Of a stretch of 64,000 nt of DNA, positions 46,957-61,178 are shown piece by piece. The notes under the pieces were generated by a model that was not told the DNA's origin, made no database searches, and worked only from the letters and a program-made list of their open reading frames with translations. A program made the translations under genes and the position numbers. Position 1 is the stretch's first letter. The number at the start of each line of letters is the position of its first letter. The stretch is taken from contig NC_068369.1 of the NCBI RefSeq assembly GCF_020536995.1, positions 20,031,421 through 20,095,420 of the forward strand. The letters run 5' to 3'. Source of the DNA: Dreissena polymorpha. Lineage: Eukaryota > Mollusca > Bivalvia > Myida > Dreissenidae.

Positions 46957-49586
46957 TAGAAAATTCTGATTAATGTTTGCATACAATTATTTCATAACTA
47001 AATCTATTAAAGATAATGAAATAAAATTAATGGTATATATTAATAATAATATACGTGTGTATAAACATATATGTTCAGGGTCTATATTAACAGTCACATT
47101 TTGTGCTCAGGTAGTTCAGATGCAACCTCTGCTTTCAATGTTAATTTAATACAACTCAATAAGTTAAATGGTAGTTAACAGTTGAAAATGTATTTTTGAT
47201 AAATAAATGTTCAGCTCAAAGTTCACATACTTATATGACTACTACAGATGTTCAAAATTGTACTTTCAAAGCTAAAGAATAGTCGCGAGAGATATCTGTG
47301 GTCAGCTCTTGTTTAGTTATAAGTAATACTACTATCTGACAAATTTCAATTTATGAATTAGAGCATATTTAATTCTACATTCAATTTTTTGTTCAATGAT
47401 GCAAAATGAGAAAGGTGTTTCCAGGCTACAAGGGTGTGTGCACCTGAAGGTGTATCCAAAATGAAATTGTTTAAGTTCTTTGAAGTACATCAATCAATCT
47501 ATGGTGGTTGTGACAATGAATGCTGTCTCTTGTTTTTCATTTGGTGCACTTGTTATCATATTTCACTTGTTTTGATAACTTTGTTTTATTATACTTGAGT
47601 ACTTTGTTTCTTTTGACTATAGGCAATTAGCATTTAGCTATTAGTTTATAATACTGTTGCTTTTTTTGTGTCCCATATTGATGTAACTGGCTTGACTATA
47701 TTTTTATGCTTGGTTTGCCAATTCTGGATCCTCCAATTTTTAAATCTTTAGCTCGTAAATAAAACTTACATATAGAAGGCTATTCAAGTGATATTCACAT
47801 TATTTTGTGGTTTCATTGGGATGAAATTGTAGTTGCTACGGTAATAGAAATAGAAAACTGAAAACTACAGCCTTTATAAATAATAAGCACTTAAGCTTGA
47901 TTAAATGTTTTTATTGACATTCAGTTTATTTCGACAACATTATAAGGGCATTATATAACGGGACTTATGTTTTGTCTGTGACAAAGACCTTGTTTTGTTA
48001 AATTTATTTCATTTGTATAAGCATGTCTCAAAGAAGATTGTTATTGTTATGCTAATTTTTCAAGGTATACACAACTAGCCAAAAAAGGATTTGTTCTTAT
48101 GTGTGTTAATGATTTTGATAAATTTCTTGTTAGTGTGTTTATCCGTTTACTTTTTTGAAAGTAAAGCTGTTCTTTTTTGTATATTTTTATGCTTAAATCA
48201 AAATAGTCTAATCTGGTCTTTAGTTTTAGTGATCATATGTGTACATGTTTATGGCGTCACTCTTTTTTTAAAGGTGCTAACTGAACAACTTGTTGAATAT
48301 ATGTCTTTGTGTCATTGAGTATGTCTGTGTCTTTGTGTCATTGAGTATGTCTGTGTCTGTACTTAAATGTTGTCATTGTTGTTTTTTGTGTGTATTATTT
48401 TTTAGATCTTTTCCTGTAAGCTGACTTTTTGTGCGGATTGCATTGATATTTGTATGAAGTGCTGGGTATCAATACAGCCTACTTGCTATGCTAACAGGAT
48501 ATTCATGTAAATTGTTGATCGACAGTTACATCTGTTAGCATCCATACATGTATACATGCAGTTGAGCAGGCTGTTAAATACTAGGTATATGTTACAGTTT
48601 TTACAAACTTTAACTCCAGTGCAAAAAGAATATTGGCACTACCGGTATTCAAGAACTTTTCTATGACTTATTAAAACTTTTACCAGCCTTCCCCAAATTT
48701 ATTACTTTTATAATTTGCCTTGAATCATGCAAGTGATTCACATATTTTGAATAGACAAGCACTTTTCTTACAACCACAAGGAGATGTATGCTCTTAGGTT
48801 TTTCATATCACTTATACCACAATACTGAATGCATTCCCTATATAGCTTTCAGCTACTGCCCATACATTGTGTCTGTCTTAATACAATTCTACATTTGTTT
48901 TCTCTATAAATTTAACTGGTTATAGATGAATTGAGTGCAACGAGCTCATCTGCTTATGACAATAGTGGAAACAGTGACTACCAGTGTGCAATTATACTCA
49001 CAATGCTAGGTATAACAGTTGAGACAAATATTGAATGTCCACAGTAATTTGTCAACGTTTTATATTTAATTAATTTGAACTTAAATCTTGGGCTTTTATC
49101 ATATGAGAAAAAGAAGACACAGACAAATTTAATTTTGGTTTAGTGATTCCATAATTGATGAGACAATCTCATCAATATGTTTAGTTTGCTTCCAGATATA
49201 TGTGTGGGTTTGTTGTGTACCTGTTTTTACCATTTCCATTTTGCATGTTCGCTGGGTCTTTCATTTATTTTGCCTTTTGTTACTTTAATGTTTTTGTTTT
49301 CCCCATTTACAGTTTTGTTGATCTGATGTAAAATCCTCTTTTTACATTTATTTGTTTTCTGCAACATTGTGCTGTATTTTATTTTTTAGCGTTTATAATT
49401 TTATTGATCAAAATGCTTTTTTTTATCAACATCATACTATTTTAATAATAATTTATTTTAAAACATATATTTTAACACACACAAAATCTGATAATTGTGA
49501 TTATGGGAAGCCATAGTAAATAGCTCCTGATATGTAATTGCTGCAAGTATATTTTATAAAAAGCCATTCTTGCTTTTTGTGGGTTT
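46957..49586. other. AT-rich intergenic DNA
   Basis: No gene is recognised. A short T-rich frame at 48091-48318 is hydrophobic only because of base composition. TATGTCTGTGTC(TT)TGTGTCATTGAG is duplicated near 48300-48360. Confidence 0.45.
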
Positions 49587-50357
49587 TTATGCCCGTTTTC
49601 GAAGAAAAGGGCGCATATAGTTATCAGACTATCTGTCTGTCCGTCTTTCCATCACACTTTGCGTTTAGGTTTTGAAAAATGCTCATGACTTCTATGTCCC
49701 TTGAGATATAACCTTCATATTTGGTATGCATGTGTATATGGACAAGGCTTTCCATACGCACAAATTCTTATGCCCCCTTTCGAAGAAAAGGGGGCATATA
49801 GCGATCGGACTGTCCGTCTGTCTGTCTGTCCGTCTCTCTGTCAGTCCGTCTTTCCGTCACACTTTGCGTTTAGGTTTTGAAAAATGCTCATAACTTCCAT
49901 GTCCCTTGAGATATAACCTTCATATTTGGTATGCATGTGTATATGGACAAGGCCTTTCCATACGCACAATTTTTTTTACCCCTGTGACCTTGACCTTGAA
50001 CTTAAGGTCCGCGTTTTGGTTTTGAAATCTGCGTTTAGGTTTGGAAAAATGCTCATAACTTCTATGTCCCTTGAGATATAACCTTCATTCATATTTGGTA
50101 TGCATGTGTATATGGACAAGGCATTTAGGTTTCGAAAAATGCTCATTACTTCTATGTCCCTTGAGATAAAGCCTTCATATTTGGTATGCATGTGTATATG
50201 GACAAGGCCTTTCCATACGCACAGAAATTTTGACACCCTTGACCTTGAACTTAGGGTCTGTGTTTAAGTTTCGAAATCTGCGTTTAGGTTTCGAAAAATG
50301 CTATAACTTCTATCAAAGCGTTTATAGGGGGCATATGTCATGGTGACAGCTCTTGTT
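49587..50357 (-). mobile_element. Inverted CAAGAGCTGTCACC element with internal duplications
   Basis: It reads ATGCCCGTTTTCGAAGAAAA... then a second start ATGCCCCCTTTCGAAG at about 49770, and ends GGGGGCATATGTCATGGTGA CAGCTCTTG. The core AAATGCTCATAACTTC...ATATTTGGTATGCATGTGTA TATGGACAAGGC is present about four times. Confidence 0.78.
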
Positions 50358-50379
50358 TTATAATGAGAATCCTTAATTC

Positions 50380-50930
50380 AAGTGTTCAAGGTCACACTTT
50401 GAGGTTAAAGGTCTAATTAAAAAATTCCTGTGTCAGACATAGTTTTGCCATATACTGGCGGACTAAAAACTTTGCAGAAATGTATGCAATCAATATACAA
50501 CAACATGTTTCTTACAATACCTGTCAACCTTCCTCAAAGGTCGGGTCACACTTAAAGTTCAAAGTGAAAATTTTCCATTAAGACAGCTTGAAAATTCCTG
50601 TCTCATCCATAACTTGCAGCATATTGATGGATTCAAATAGCTTGACACAAACGCAACAATCATTAGACCATGTATTGGGAATAACACCTATCTTTTTGCC
50701 TTAAAGGTCATGGTCACAATTGGAGGTAAAAGATTGACTTGAAAAATCCTGCCCTTAGCCATTACTTTTTCATATATAGATGGATAAACTTTTTAAGACA
50801 ATGTGTCATGTGTAACAACTGTCTCCATACTTCAAAGGTGGAGGTCATTTTTAGAGGTCAATGCTGAAATTTAAAGCAAAATAGATTGTGGGCATATGTC
50901 GACATTTGCCTTGTTTTTAGTATCAACTTT
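50380..50930. repeat. Decayed tandem repeat
   Basis: The phrase TTGAAAAATTCCTG(T/C)... CAT(A)ACTTTTGCCATATA(C/G)TG... GGTCACA(C)TTTGAGGT occurs about three times at 150-170 bp spacing. Confidence 0.5.
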
Positions 50931-51233
50931 AAACATATTCAGGATGTGTCATCGGGGTATTTTCTTTGTCACTATTGTGGCAAGCTATAGTTTACTGGTA
51001 CTAATAGCTAAATGATTTATGATAAAAGTATACAGACAGCACATTTTATTGTACAACAGCACAGCAAAAGATATTTTATCAGTTTTAGCCTATTTCTTTT
51101 ATAAATGTTACTGAGTACAGTAAAATAGTGTTTCATTTACTAGAAGCGATGAGGAGAATATTATTGTATTTTCCATTTTATAAATGCATGACGGGTCTTT
51201 TAATGTTATTTTTTTAAATGTTTGATTCTCTTT

Positions 51234-54068
51234 TTAGCTCACCTGAGCACAACGTGCTCATGGTGAGCTTTTGTGATCGACTTTTGTCCGTCTTGCGTTA
51301 TGCGATGTCAACATTTGCCTTGTTCACCCTCTAGAGGCCACATTTATTTTCCAATCTTCAAGAAATTTTGTCAGAAGATAGGTCTCAATGATATCTTGGA
51401 TGAGTTCGAAAATGGTTACTTTTGCTTGAAAAACATGGCTTCCAAGGGGCGGGGCATTTTTTCTAATATGGCTGTATATGGCTATAGACAAATCTTGTTA
51501 AAACTCTAGAGGCCACATTTATTGTCTGATCTTAATGAAACGTGGTCAGAAGATTCATCCCAATAATATCTTGGACGAGTATGAAAATGATGTCGGTTGG
51601 TTGAAAAACATGGCCGCCAGGGGGCGTGGCATTTTTCCTTATATGGCCAAAGTAAAACCTTCTTAACACTCTAGAGGCAACATTTATTTTCCGATCTTCA
51701 TGAAACTTGCTCAGATGATTTGTCCCAATGATACCGTGAATGAGTTCAAAAATGGTAACCTTGGCTTGAAAAACATGGCTGCCAAGGGGCGGGGCATTTT
51801 TCCTTATATGGCTATATATGGCTATAGTAAAATCTTGTTAACTTTCTAGTTTGCTAAATCTTCATGAAATTTGGTCAGAACATTGGTTTCTTGTGTAGTC
51901 GAGTTTGGTTTTATTATGCCAATATTATGTGACATTAACTGTATTATGTAATTTTTCATAACACAGAATTTTCATAGTTAACATAACTGTTTTAGTCATT
52001 AACACTTATGATAAGCCTTTCAACTAAGAGATAACTGAAAGAAAGACAACATGTACATGATTTTTCAGTATTTATGCAGAATTTATCTCCATTGTTTAAC
52101 CTGGTTCAGTAATCTATTTTTAGTTCTGCTCTGGAATTTGGGAAGATATTGATCATTGATAAGGTCAGAATACACTAAATAGTTTCCCTATATAATTCAA
52201 TGTGAAAACAACAACTTTAGGCCAAAATAAATGCAACATTTTGCACATAGAGACCCCAATAACCATACCTTTTCTTAAAGGCCATTCTAAGCGGAATCGA
52301 TTTATGCAATAAAAAAGATATGTCATGTTCAATGCAAGAAAGAACTTGACACAAATCAAAATTGACTGTTTTTGCAACTTTTTTTTTCGGCCGTTTCTTA
52401 GTGGAGTGTAACCTTTTTTTAGTGCGATGGTTTACTATAGTCTTCCAAGTTTATCATATTTCAGGGATTCAGTAGTGAACACATATTCATGCCCTACCAT
52501 TATCTCCGAAAGATAACACCCGAATACTAGATAAAAGTGTAAAACATGCCTTCCTGTCAACTATGGTATTTTTTTTAGAGAGTACAGCCTTCATGAAACG
52601 GTTATTTAGTGTACTGTAACCATAAATGCACTGTTCTGAGGGAAAATTGACTACTCTGCAATTGATCTCTTCTGAACTGTTTAAAATAAGCTGTTTTGGC
52701 CGATTTAAACACCTTGATGCATTCGTGAAAAGTTAACAGCTCTTGAAAAAGGTTGGAATTTTGAAATAATTAAACTCTAATAAAAAACAGAGGCGTCAAA
52801 GTTCAGGATTATGCCTGAAATCAGGATTTTGGCCCTTAAGGACCAATTTTGATATTGATATAAATCAGAGAATTTTTTTCTGGAATTTTAAGATTATTGT
52901 CACAAAATGTCATCTTAAACACCAGCATCAAGACATTTTTACATTATTTTCTAAATTCTTCTTATTATGTAGATTATTTTTATTTGGCATTTTCTAAATT
53001 AGAAAGACTCTATTTCAATAACTTTAGTAAATTTTTCTTATTTTTACATTTGATTCACTGAAGTTTCCTAATCTCCATAAATATTATTCTTTAGATTAAA
53101 TTAGACCTATTTTGTAAACTAGATTTTTTAGCACTTTCTAGACTAACAGTAACTTATATTTATATCAGTTTTTTGGACAGATTTTGAACTTCTTTTTTAC
53201 ATTCATTAAGGTATTGGCTGTATATCGTTAATTTTTGTAACGATACTTAGATTCTTTAGACTTGGCTTGTACCTGTTCTCTATTTTCTGTCATTGTTCTT
53301 CATTTTCCGAGTTCTTTAAATAAAAATTAATTATTTTTGTTAAAGCTGCCTTGGTTTTCAGTTATAAATAAATTCTTTGAGTGTATTTAGGCGTCCCTGA
53401 CTGAACACCTTTAGTTAATTGAATTACAACCAGTCAGTATAGTCATCCTGACCGGAAATGTGAGTTGGTCAAATAAATATTTCCGCATTGCATAAGTGCC
53501 CACAAAGTTTTATAACTTGTAACCATCCTGTGACCGTTTCATTGGCGTAAGCGAAGGAGACTGCACTACCACACCTGGATAGGACAGTCGATAATGGTTT
53601 GGATTGGTATAGAAAACATGGCTGCCAGGGGGGGTCTTTTTCCTTATATTTATATAGTAAAAAAGCTTGTGAACACTAGAAGTCACATGTTTTGCCTAAT
53701 CATCATGAAATTTTGTCAAAACATTAGTTATGTGGATGTCTCGGACAAGTTTGAAAATGGTCATGATCAGTGAAAAAACATGGCCGCCAGGGAGTGGGGC
53801 AGTTTTCTTTATATGTATATAGTGACAACATGTGAACAGTCTAGAAGACACATTTTTTCCCAATCTTCATGAAATTTGAACATATCTTGGAAGAGTTAAA
53901 AAATGGTTCAGGTCTGTTAAAAAAACATGGCCGCCAAGGGGCCATTTGTTGTTCATTCTTCATGATACTTGGTTAGAACATTTGTTCCATTGATATCTTG
54001 GGCTGCAAAGAACAGGTCATTTCTTTTTATCTCAGGTGAGCGACTTTGGGCCTTTCAGGCCCTCTTGT
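51234..54068 (+). mobile_element. AGCTCACCTGAGCAC element, interrupted
   Basis: It starts TTTAGCTCACCTGAGCACAA CGTGCTCATGGTGAGC and ends TCAGGTGAGCGACTTTGGGC CTTTCAGGCCCTCTTGTTA. The core repeats AAAACATGGC(C/T)GCCA(G)GGGGCG...CACTCTAGAGGCCACATTTATT. About 51910-53580 breaks the pattern and is probably a separate insertion of unknown type. Confidence 0.7.
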
Positions 54069-55405
54069 TATATACTTGTTACATTTGTAACGTTTTATTT
54101 GCATGTCTGTGCACAATGTTGATGCCAGTTCTGTTTCGTGTTCTCCAAATGTTCTTAAAAAGGGTGCTTAGATAAGTACAGTCAAATTTTTAAAAGTTCT
54201 ACCAAGTACTTTTTTGTTATGTTCTTTGTTTGGTTCATTTCGGTTATACATGTTTACATTTAAACTTTTTGTATGTTTGACTTTGGTTTTTGTATGTATG
54301 TGTGTATTTGTATATGTATTGTTGTTAGAAATGTTTTATTTGAGACTTTTTACCAAAGACTTTGACACTTCCATTTTCTATCAAATTGTACTGTTTACTA
54401 TAATACACTTTGTTTTTATATGCATAATGAAAATGCCATTATTAAGGTATTAAGCATATACTTAATGTGATAGCTGAGAGTATTTAGCAAAAATATGATG
54501 AACACACGTTTTAACTTATATATATATGACAATGTTAATGAGTCTAGACCATTGATGTAAACCTGTAATCATATTGTGATGTTTTGCCAAAACCATTTTT
54601 CCAAATATTGTAATCAAGTCAAATAATTTTTATGATGGGGAACAATTTTTGTCTCTTATTTTCTTAACATGATTTAATAATGTTTTATAATATAAATATT
54701 AAGAAAAGTCTGCAATTTTATTTACAAATCTCGTTTTGTACAACCTTTTATTGTACTTTACTTTACTGCTTATGGTCTTAACATTGATATTTATTTGCTC
54801 TTGAATTTGTGTACACAGTTTTCAGTCTGAATTTAATGCATTAACATTATAAATTATTTGATCACAACTGTACAGAATGTTAATTGTACTGTTAACTGGC
54901 CAGTAGACTTGAATCGTTTTAAACATATAAGATATATCCATGGATAATTAAAGTGTTATCAGGAGCAGATCAGGGTTATAAAATGTTCATTAAATCAATG
55001 CAAAAATAAGAGAGAACAATCTTAATTATTATTTTTCTATGAACACCATTTTGTAATTAAAATTATCAAACTCTATATAAATTAACCTGTTAAGTTTTAA
55101 AGCACAAAATAATTTATTGGTTTAGGCGAAATATAATATTTCTTTGATAGTTGTAAACAGTAATAGAAACCTTTCTTACACACAATTATTGAATGTCCGC
55201 TTATTTCATACATCTAAGCCATCATTCTCATTGTGTACATTTTAAAAAGAAACACGTTTTCCTTTATGTGTCTAATAATTCTGTATCCAATCATTATAAG
55301 ACATTGGCATGTCACATGATCCGCATAGCAGTAGCCGCTGCTCCTGGAATCGGGGGTCATTTTCCAAAAATCATATTAAGTTGGTAAAAAAAAACGTTTT
55401 CATTT
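54069..55405. other. AT-rich intergenic DNA
   Basis: Short T-rich frames only; no gene, repeat array or RNA gene is recognised. Confidence 0.45.
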
Positions 55406-55409
55406 GAGC

Positions 55410-55615
55410 CAGGACTTTTGCTATATGTTGTGAAGACTTTTGCCATATGTTGCCAGGTCTTTTGCTATATGTAGCCAGGTCTTTTGCTATATGTAGCCAG
55501 GTCTTTTGCTATATATAGCCAGATCTTTTGATATGTGTAGCCAGGTCATTTGCTATAGGTAGCCAGGTCTTTTGCTATATGTAGCCAGGTCTTTTGCTAT
55601 ATGCAGCCAATTCCT
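55410..55615 (+). repeat. 22-bp tandem repeat, about nine copies
   Basis: The consensus GTAGCCAGGTCTTTTGCTATAT repeats with mild variation, decaying at both ends. Confidence 0.9.
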
Positions 55616-55619
55616 TGGC

Positions 55620-56695
55620 CTAATGTGGCCAGCGTAGCTTCAGACAAGGCTGAGCTTTTGAGAAGTCTGGTCAAGATTTGCCCCATCTTTGAATAAGACC
55701 TTAAAATGATGTGTGACTTTATAGTGGATGTTAAAGCTCCTTGACAGACTGTGCAAAATGCTCAGTCTTGTCTTGCATATCGCAATTACAGATTGTCACA
55801 TGAGCGGCTCATTTAATTTCTTATTAAAAAATAAATTGAACAGGTTAGTCCAGCAATTGAAGATAAATGATTGAATTATTTACCAACAAGCTGTTTACAC
55901 TAAAATGAAGATTTTTAATGGTCAAGTCAGGTCTTCATCGACAATTGATATAGACAAGGTACAAATGGCTCAAAAAAATAAATTACTAAATGCCTTAAGA
56001 TGGTTCTGGCTAGTGACCCCTGATCTGTTTCCTCACTTTAGGGGCCGGATCCCTTTCTCATCATCTCATTTCTTACATGTAGATCTGTTGTGACCAGTTG
56101 TGAATCACATTAGAATATAGTAAAATTTACTTATGTTGTACTTTCTGCGTTTGTTGTTTTTTGCATTTCTGTCATTAGAACAGTATAGGGCAGCTGCTTA
56201 TACATGTCAAAGGTCTAGGATTTATTTTCACAATATTTTAATACGTGTATGATATTCGATAATATACAGATATTGCAATTACATGATTGTGGAAAGTGGA
56301 TTTTTGTCCCGAGGTAGTGGGCTATATTTTGATCCTCAAAATATCGCCCATTTCATTAAAGGGGAAAAGTTTAATTGTTCCCAAATATATTTACCATTAA
56401 CTATTAGCTTTATAACCTACTTTTTAAAATGCAAATATTATTATTATACCATTATTGTCGAGCCTTGTGTGTGAAAAATTCGATATAGCTGTAATAATGG
56501 TCGATTGTATCTGCATGCGTGCTTAGGAGCCTGTTGGGACTCTTGCCTTGTATTTCATCGTGTAATTTTGGAATAACACAGATGAATGTATTACCTGTCT
56601 CCCTTTCCCAAAGTTAAAGTAACACTTGGAGCTGGAACTTGCATCTGACTATGAAACAGCTTGTCCGGATTGTAAGTTTGTCATTTATTATGCAT
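55620..56695. other. Intergenic DNA, nothing recognised
   Basis: Short unsupported frames only. Confidence 0.4.
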
Positions 56696-56698
56696 ATT

Positions 56699-56748
56699 TA
56701 GCTCACCTGAGCAAAATGTGCTCATGTTGAGCTTTTTTGATCGCATTT
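56699..56748 (+). mobile_element. Cut-off start of an AGCTCACCTGAGC element
   Basis: TTAGCTCACCTGAGCAAAAT GTGCTCATGTTGAGC matches the starts at 51234 and 58342, then stops where the next element begins. Confidence 0.7.
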
Positions 56749-58340
56749 TTTAGCTCCACTGGCCAGAGGGGCTTATGTTATGGTCCTGTGTCCGACGTGC
56801 GTGTGTGCGTGCGTTAACTTTTCCTTAAAACATCTTCTCCTAAACTACTGGTCCAATGCTGATGAAATTTCACAGGAATGTTCCTGGGGTGAACCTCTTT
56901 CAAATTTGTTCAAATTATGCCCCTGGGGTCAAATTTGACCCTGCCCGGGGGTCACAAAAATGAAAATTTGCTTATATAAGGCCTATTTTATGAAAACTTT
57001 CAAAATCTTGTCCATAATCATTGGGCCTAGGGCTATCAAATTTGGTATGTAGAGACATTTAATAGTCTTCTACCAAATTTCTTCAAATTATGCCCCTGGG
57101 GTCAAATTTGACCCTGCCCCGGGGGCCACAAAATTGAACATATGCTTATATAAGGCCTATTTTGAAAATACTTTCAAAATCTTCTCGTCTGTAACCATTG
57201 GGCCTAGGGCTATCAAATTTGGTATGTAGAGACATCTAATAGTCCTCTACCAAATTTCTTCAAATTATGCTCCTGGGGTCAAATTTGACCCTGCCCTGGG
57301 GGTCACAAAATTGAACATATGCTTATATAAGGCATATTTTGTGAAAACTTTCAAAATCTTCTCGTCCATAACCATTGGGCCTAGGGCTATCAATTTTAGT
57401 ATGTAGAGACATCTAATAGTCCTCTACCAAATTTCTTCAAATTATGCCCCTGGGGTCAAATTTGACCCTGCCCCAGGGGTCACAAAATTGAGCATATGCT
57501 TATATAAGGCCTATTTTGTGAAAACTTTCAAAATCTTCTCGTCCATAACCATTGGACCTAGGTCTATCAAATTTGGTATGTAGAGTCATCTAATAGTCCT
57601 CTACCACATTTCTTCAAATTATGCCCCTAGGGTCAAATTTGACCCTGCCCCGGGGTCACAAAATTTAACATATGCTTATATAAGGCCTATTTTGTGAAAA
57701 CTTTCAAAATCTTCTTGTCCATAGCCATTGGGCCTAGGGCTCCATAACCATTGGGCCTAGGGCTACCAAATTTGGTATGTAGTGACATCTAATAAATCTC
57801 TACCAAATTTGTTCAAATAATGCCTCTGGGGTCAACTTTGACCCTGCCCTGGGGGGTCACAAAATTGAAAAAACACTATTTTGCGCCTATTTTGTGAAAT
57901 CTTTAAAAAACTTCTTGTTGAAAACCATTCAGACTATGGCTACCAAATTTTGTATGCAGTAACATCTTATAGTCCTCTACCAAGTTTTTTCAAATTATGC
58001 TCTTTGGGTCAAATTTGACCCTGACCCGCGGGTCACAAAATTGAACATTATTTACGCTTATATCTTGCTTATTTTGTGAAAACTTTAAAAATATTCTTGT
58101 CCTTAACTCTAGGACCTAGGGCTACCATATTTTGTATGTACATGTAGTGAGATATGGTAGTCCTCTACAAAGTTTGCTCAAATTATGCCCCTGGGGTTAA
58201 ATTTGACCAAGCCCAGGAGGTCACGAAAGTGTACATGTGCTTAAATAGGGCCTATATTTAAGTATTTGCACATGCAGAGTATATTTGTTTCAGCCTTTTT
58301 TCAGCAGTGGAGCGATACAGGGCCATCATGGCCATCTTGT
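56749..58340 (+). mobile_element. AGCTCCACTGGCC element with about seven 177-bp units
   Basis: It starts TTTTAGCTCCACTGGCCAG and ends CAGCAGTGGAGCGATACAGG GCCATCATGGCCATCTTG, so AGCTCCACT mirrors AGTGGAGC. The core CAAATTATGCCCCTGGGGTC AAATTTGACCCTGCCC has equivalent points at 57061, 57238, 57415 and 57592, an exact 177-bp period. It is non-coding. Confidence 0.82.
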
Positions 58341-59430
58341 TTAGCTCACCTGAGCACTACATGCTCATGCTGAGCTTTTGTGATCGCTTTTTGTCCGTCG
58401 TGCGTCGTCCGTCTTCAACATTTTGCCTTGTGAACACTCTAGAGGCCACATTTATTGTCTGATCTTCATGAAATTTGGTCAGAACATGTGTCCCTTTCAT
58501 ACCTCGACTGAGTTCGAAACTGGGTCATGCTGGGTCAAAAACTAGGTCACTAGGTCAATAAAAAGAAAAACCTTGTGAACACTGTAGATGTCACATTTGA
58601 TGCCCAATCTTCATGTAACTTTGTCAAAATGTTTGTCTAAATGAAAAACATGGCCGTCAGGGGGCGGGAGCAGTATTCCTTATATGGCTATAGAGAAACC
58701 TTGTAAACACTAGAAGTCACAATTTTTGCCCAATCATCATGAAACTTGTTCAAATCATTGGTTTCATTGATATCTCGGAGGAGTTTGAAAATGGTCCAGA
58801 TCGGTGAAAAAACATGGACGCCAGTGGGCGGGGCTTTTTTCTCTATATGTATATAGTGAAAACATGTGAACACTCTAGAATGCACATTTTTGGCCCAATT
58901 TTCATGACATTTAATCAGAACATTTGTTTCCTTGATTTGAGAACTGTGTTCGAAAATGGTTCCGGTCAGTGGAATAACATGGCTGCCAGGGGGTGGGCAG
59001 TTTTCCTTTTTTGGCTATAGAAAAACCTTGTCAACACTCTAGAAGTCACAATTTTTGCCCAATCATCATGAAAGTTGGTCAAGACGTTCGTTTTATTGAT
59101 ATCTCTGACGAGTTCGAAAATGGTCGAGATCGGTGAAAAAACATGGCCGCCAGTGGGCGGTGCATTCTTCTCTATATGTATATAGTGAAAACATGTGAAC
59201 ACTCTAGAAGTCACATTTTTTGCCCAATTTTCATCAAATTTGGTAAGAACATTTGTTTCCTTGATATGAGAGTTGAGTTCGAAAATGGTTCCGGTCAGTT
59301 GAATAACATGGCTGCCTGGGGAGGGGGGGGCAGTTTTCCTTATTTGGCTATAGAGAAACCTTGTAAACACTCTAGAAGTCACAATTTTTGCCCAATCATC
59401 ATGAAAGTTGGTCAAAACATTGGTTTTATT

Positions 59431-60137
59431 AGCTCCACTAGCCAGAGGCCAGCGGGGCTTATGCCAGGTTCTGTGTCCGTCGTGCGTGCGTGCGTCCGTC
59501 CGTGTGTTAACTTTTTCTTTAAACATCTTCTTCTCCTAAACTACTGGTCCAATTCTGATGAAATTTCTCAGGAATGTTCCTGGGGTGAACCTCTTCCAAA
59601 TTTGATCAAATTATGCTCCTGGGGTCAAATTTGACCCTGCCCTGGGGGGGTCAAAAATTGAAAATTTGCTTATATATGGCCTGTTTTGTGCAAATTTTAA
59701 AAATCTTCTTGTCCATAACCGTATGGCATAGGGCTACCAAATTTGGTATGTAAGGACATCTAATAGTCCTCTACCAAGTTTGTTCAAATTAAGCCCCTGG
59801 GATCAAATTTGACCGTTCCCCAGGGGTCACAAAATTGAACATATGCTTATATTGGGGCCATTTTGTGCAAACTTTAAAAATCTTCTTGTCCATAACTATT
59901 GGGCCTATTTCTATTAAATGCGGTATGTTGTGACATCTAATAGGTCGCTACTTAGTTTGTTCAAATTATGCCCCTGGGGACAAATTTGACCCTGCCCCAG
60001 GGGTCACAAAAATGAACATATGCTTAAATAAGGCCTATTTTGTGCAAACTTTAAAAATCTTGTTCATAATTATAGAGCCTAGGGCTACTAAATTTGGTAT
60101 GTAGTGATATCTAATAGTCCTCTACCAAATTTGTTCA
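59431..60137 (+). mobile_element. AGCTCCACTAGCC element, nested and truncated
   Basis: TTAGCTCCACTAGCCAGAGG... GTCCGTCGTGCGTGCGTGCG... CTCCTAAACTACTGGTCC and then 177-bp-type units, as at 56749. It breaks off at about 60137. The expected end CAGTGGAGCG appears alone at 61501-61510, showing that later insertions split it. Confidence 0.75.
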
Positions 60138-60862
60138 TGACTCGCAGATGACCCCTATTGATTTTCAGGTCACTAGGTCAAAGGTCAAGGTCACGGTGAC
60201 CCGAAATAGTAAAATGGTTTCCGGATGATAACTCAAGAACGCTTATGCCTAGGATCATGAAACTTTAAAGGTACATTGTTCATGACTCGCAGATGACCCC
60301 TATTGATTTTTAGGTCACTAGGTCAAAGATCAAGATCACGGTGACCCGAAATAATAAAATGGTTTCCGGATGATAACTCAAGAATGCTTATGCCTAGGAT
60401 CATGAAACTTCATAGGTACATTGATCATGACTCTCAGATGACCCCTATTGATTTTCAGGTCACTAGGTCAAAGGTCAAGGTCACGGTGACTCAACTTAGA
60501 AAAAAGGTTTCCGGATGATAACTCGAGAAGGCTTACACCTAGGATCATGAAACTAAATAGGTACATTGATCATGACTCGCAGATGACCCCTATTGACGTT
60601 CAGATAAGTAGGTCAAAGGACAAGGTCACGGTGACTTTACACAGTAAAATGGTTTCCGGATGATAACTCAAGAAAGCTAATACGCCTAGCATCATGAAAC
60701 TTCATAGGTACATTGATCATGACTCGCAGATGACCCCTATTGATTTTTAGGTCACTAGGTCAAAGGTCAAGGTCACAGTGCCAAATAACGTATTCACACA
60801 ATGGCTGCCACTACAACTGACAGCCCATATGGGGGGCATGCATGTTTTACAAACAGCCCTTG
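60138..60862 (+). mobile_element. AGGTCA-repeat element, five 145-bp units
   Basis: GACTCGCAGATGACCCCTAT starts at 60139, 60284, 60429, 60574 and 60721 (period 145-147). Each unit has AGGTCACTAGGTCAAAGGTC AAGGTCACGGTGAC or a close variant. The right end GACAGCCCATATGGGGGGCA TGCATGTTTTACAAACAGCC matches, inverted, the left end of the element at 31505. Confidence 0.85.
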
Positions 60863-60954
60863 TTATATTTTGAGATGATTCTTTACAAAGAAAGATGCTA
60901 CTATTGTATTTGTTATAAATGTGTGAAAGGCTCTTAAGAAGGAACCAGATATTA

Positions 60955-61178
60955 TTAACCCTTTACCAAACACTAACAGGATTTTTAAGGTTTGTAGCTG
61001 ACGACTTTATAAATATTTGTGATAAAAGGAGAAATTGCTCAAGAGCAATTTCTTCTTTTATCACAATTATTTCTTCCCTACCTGATCATTTCCTTCAGAT
61101 TCCATTACAATTTAATTGTCGTCTGCAACCTCTTTCAAATTGGGAATGTCCAAAATGTGTCGTTTGGTAAAGGGTTAA
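60955..61178. mobile_element. TTAA-flanked MITE, third copy
   Basis: TTAACCCTTTACCAAAC and GTTTGGTAAAGGGTTAA are perfect 17-bp inverted ends including TTAA (60955-60958, 61175-61178). The centre is a strong hairpin (about 61018-61066), GTGATAAAAGGAGAAATTGC against GCAATTTCTTCTTTTATCAC. Confidence 0.9.
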
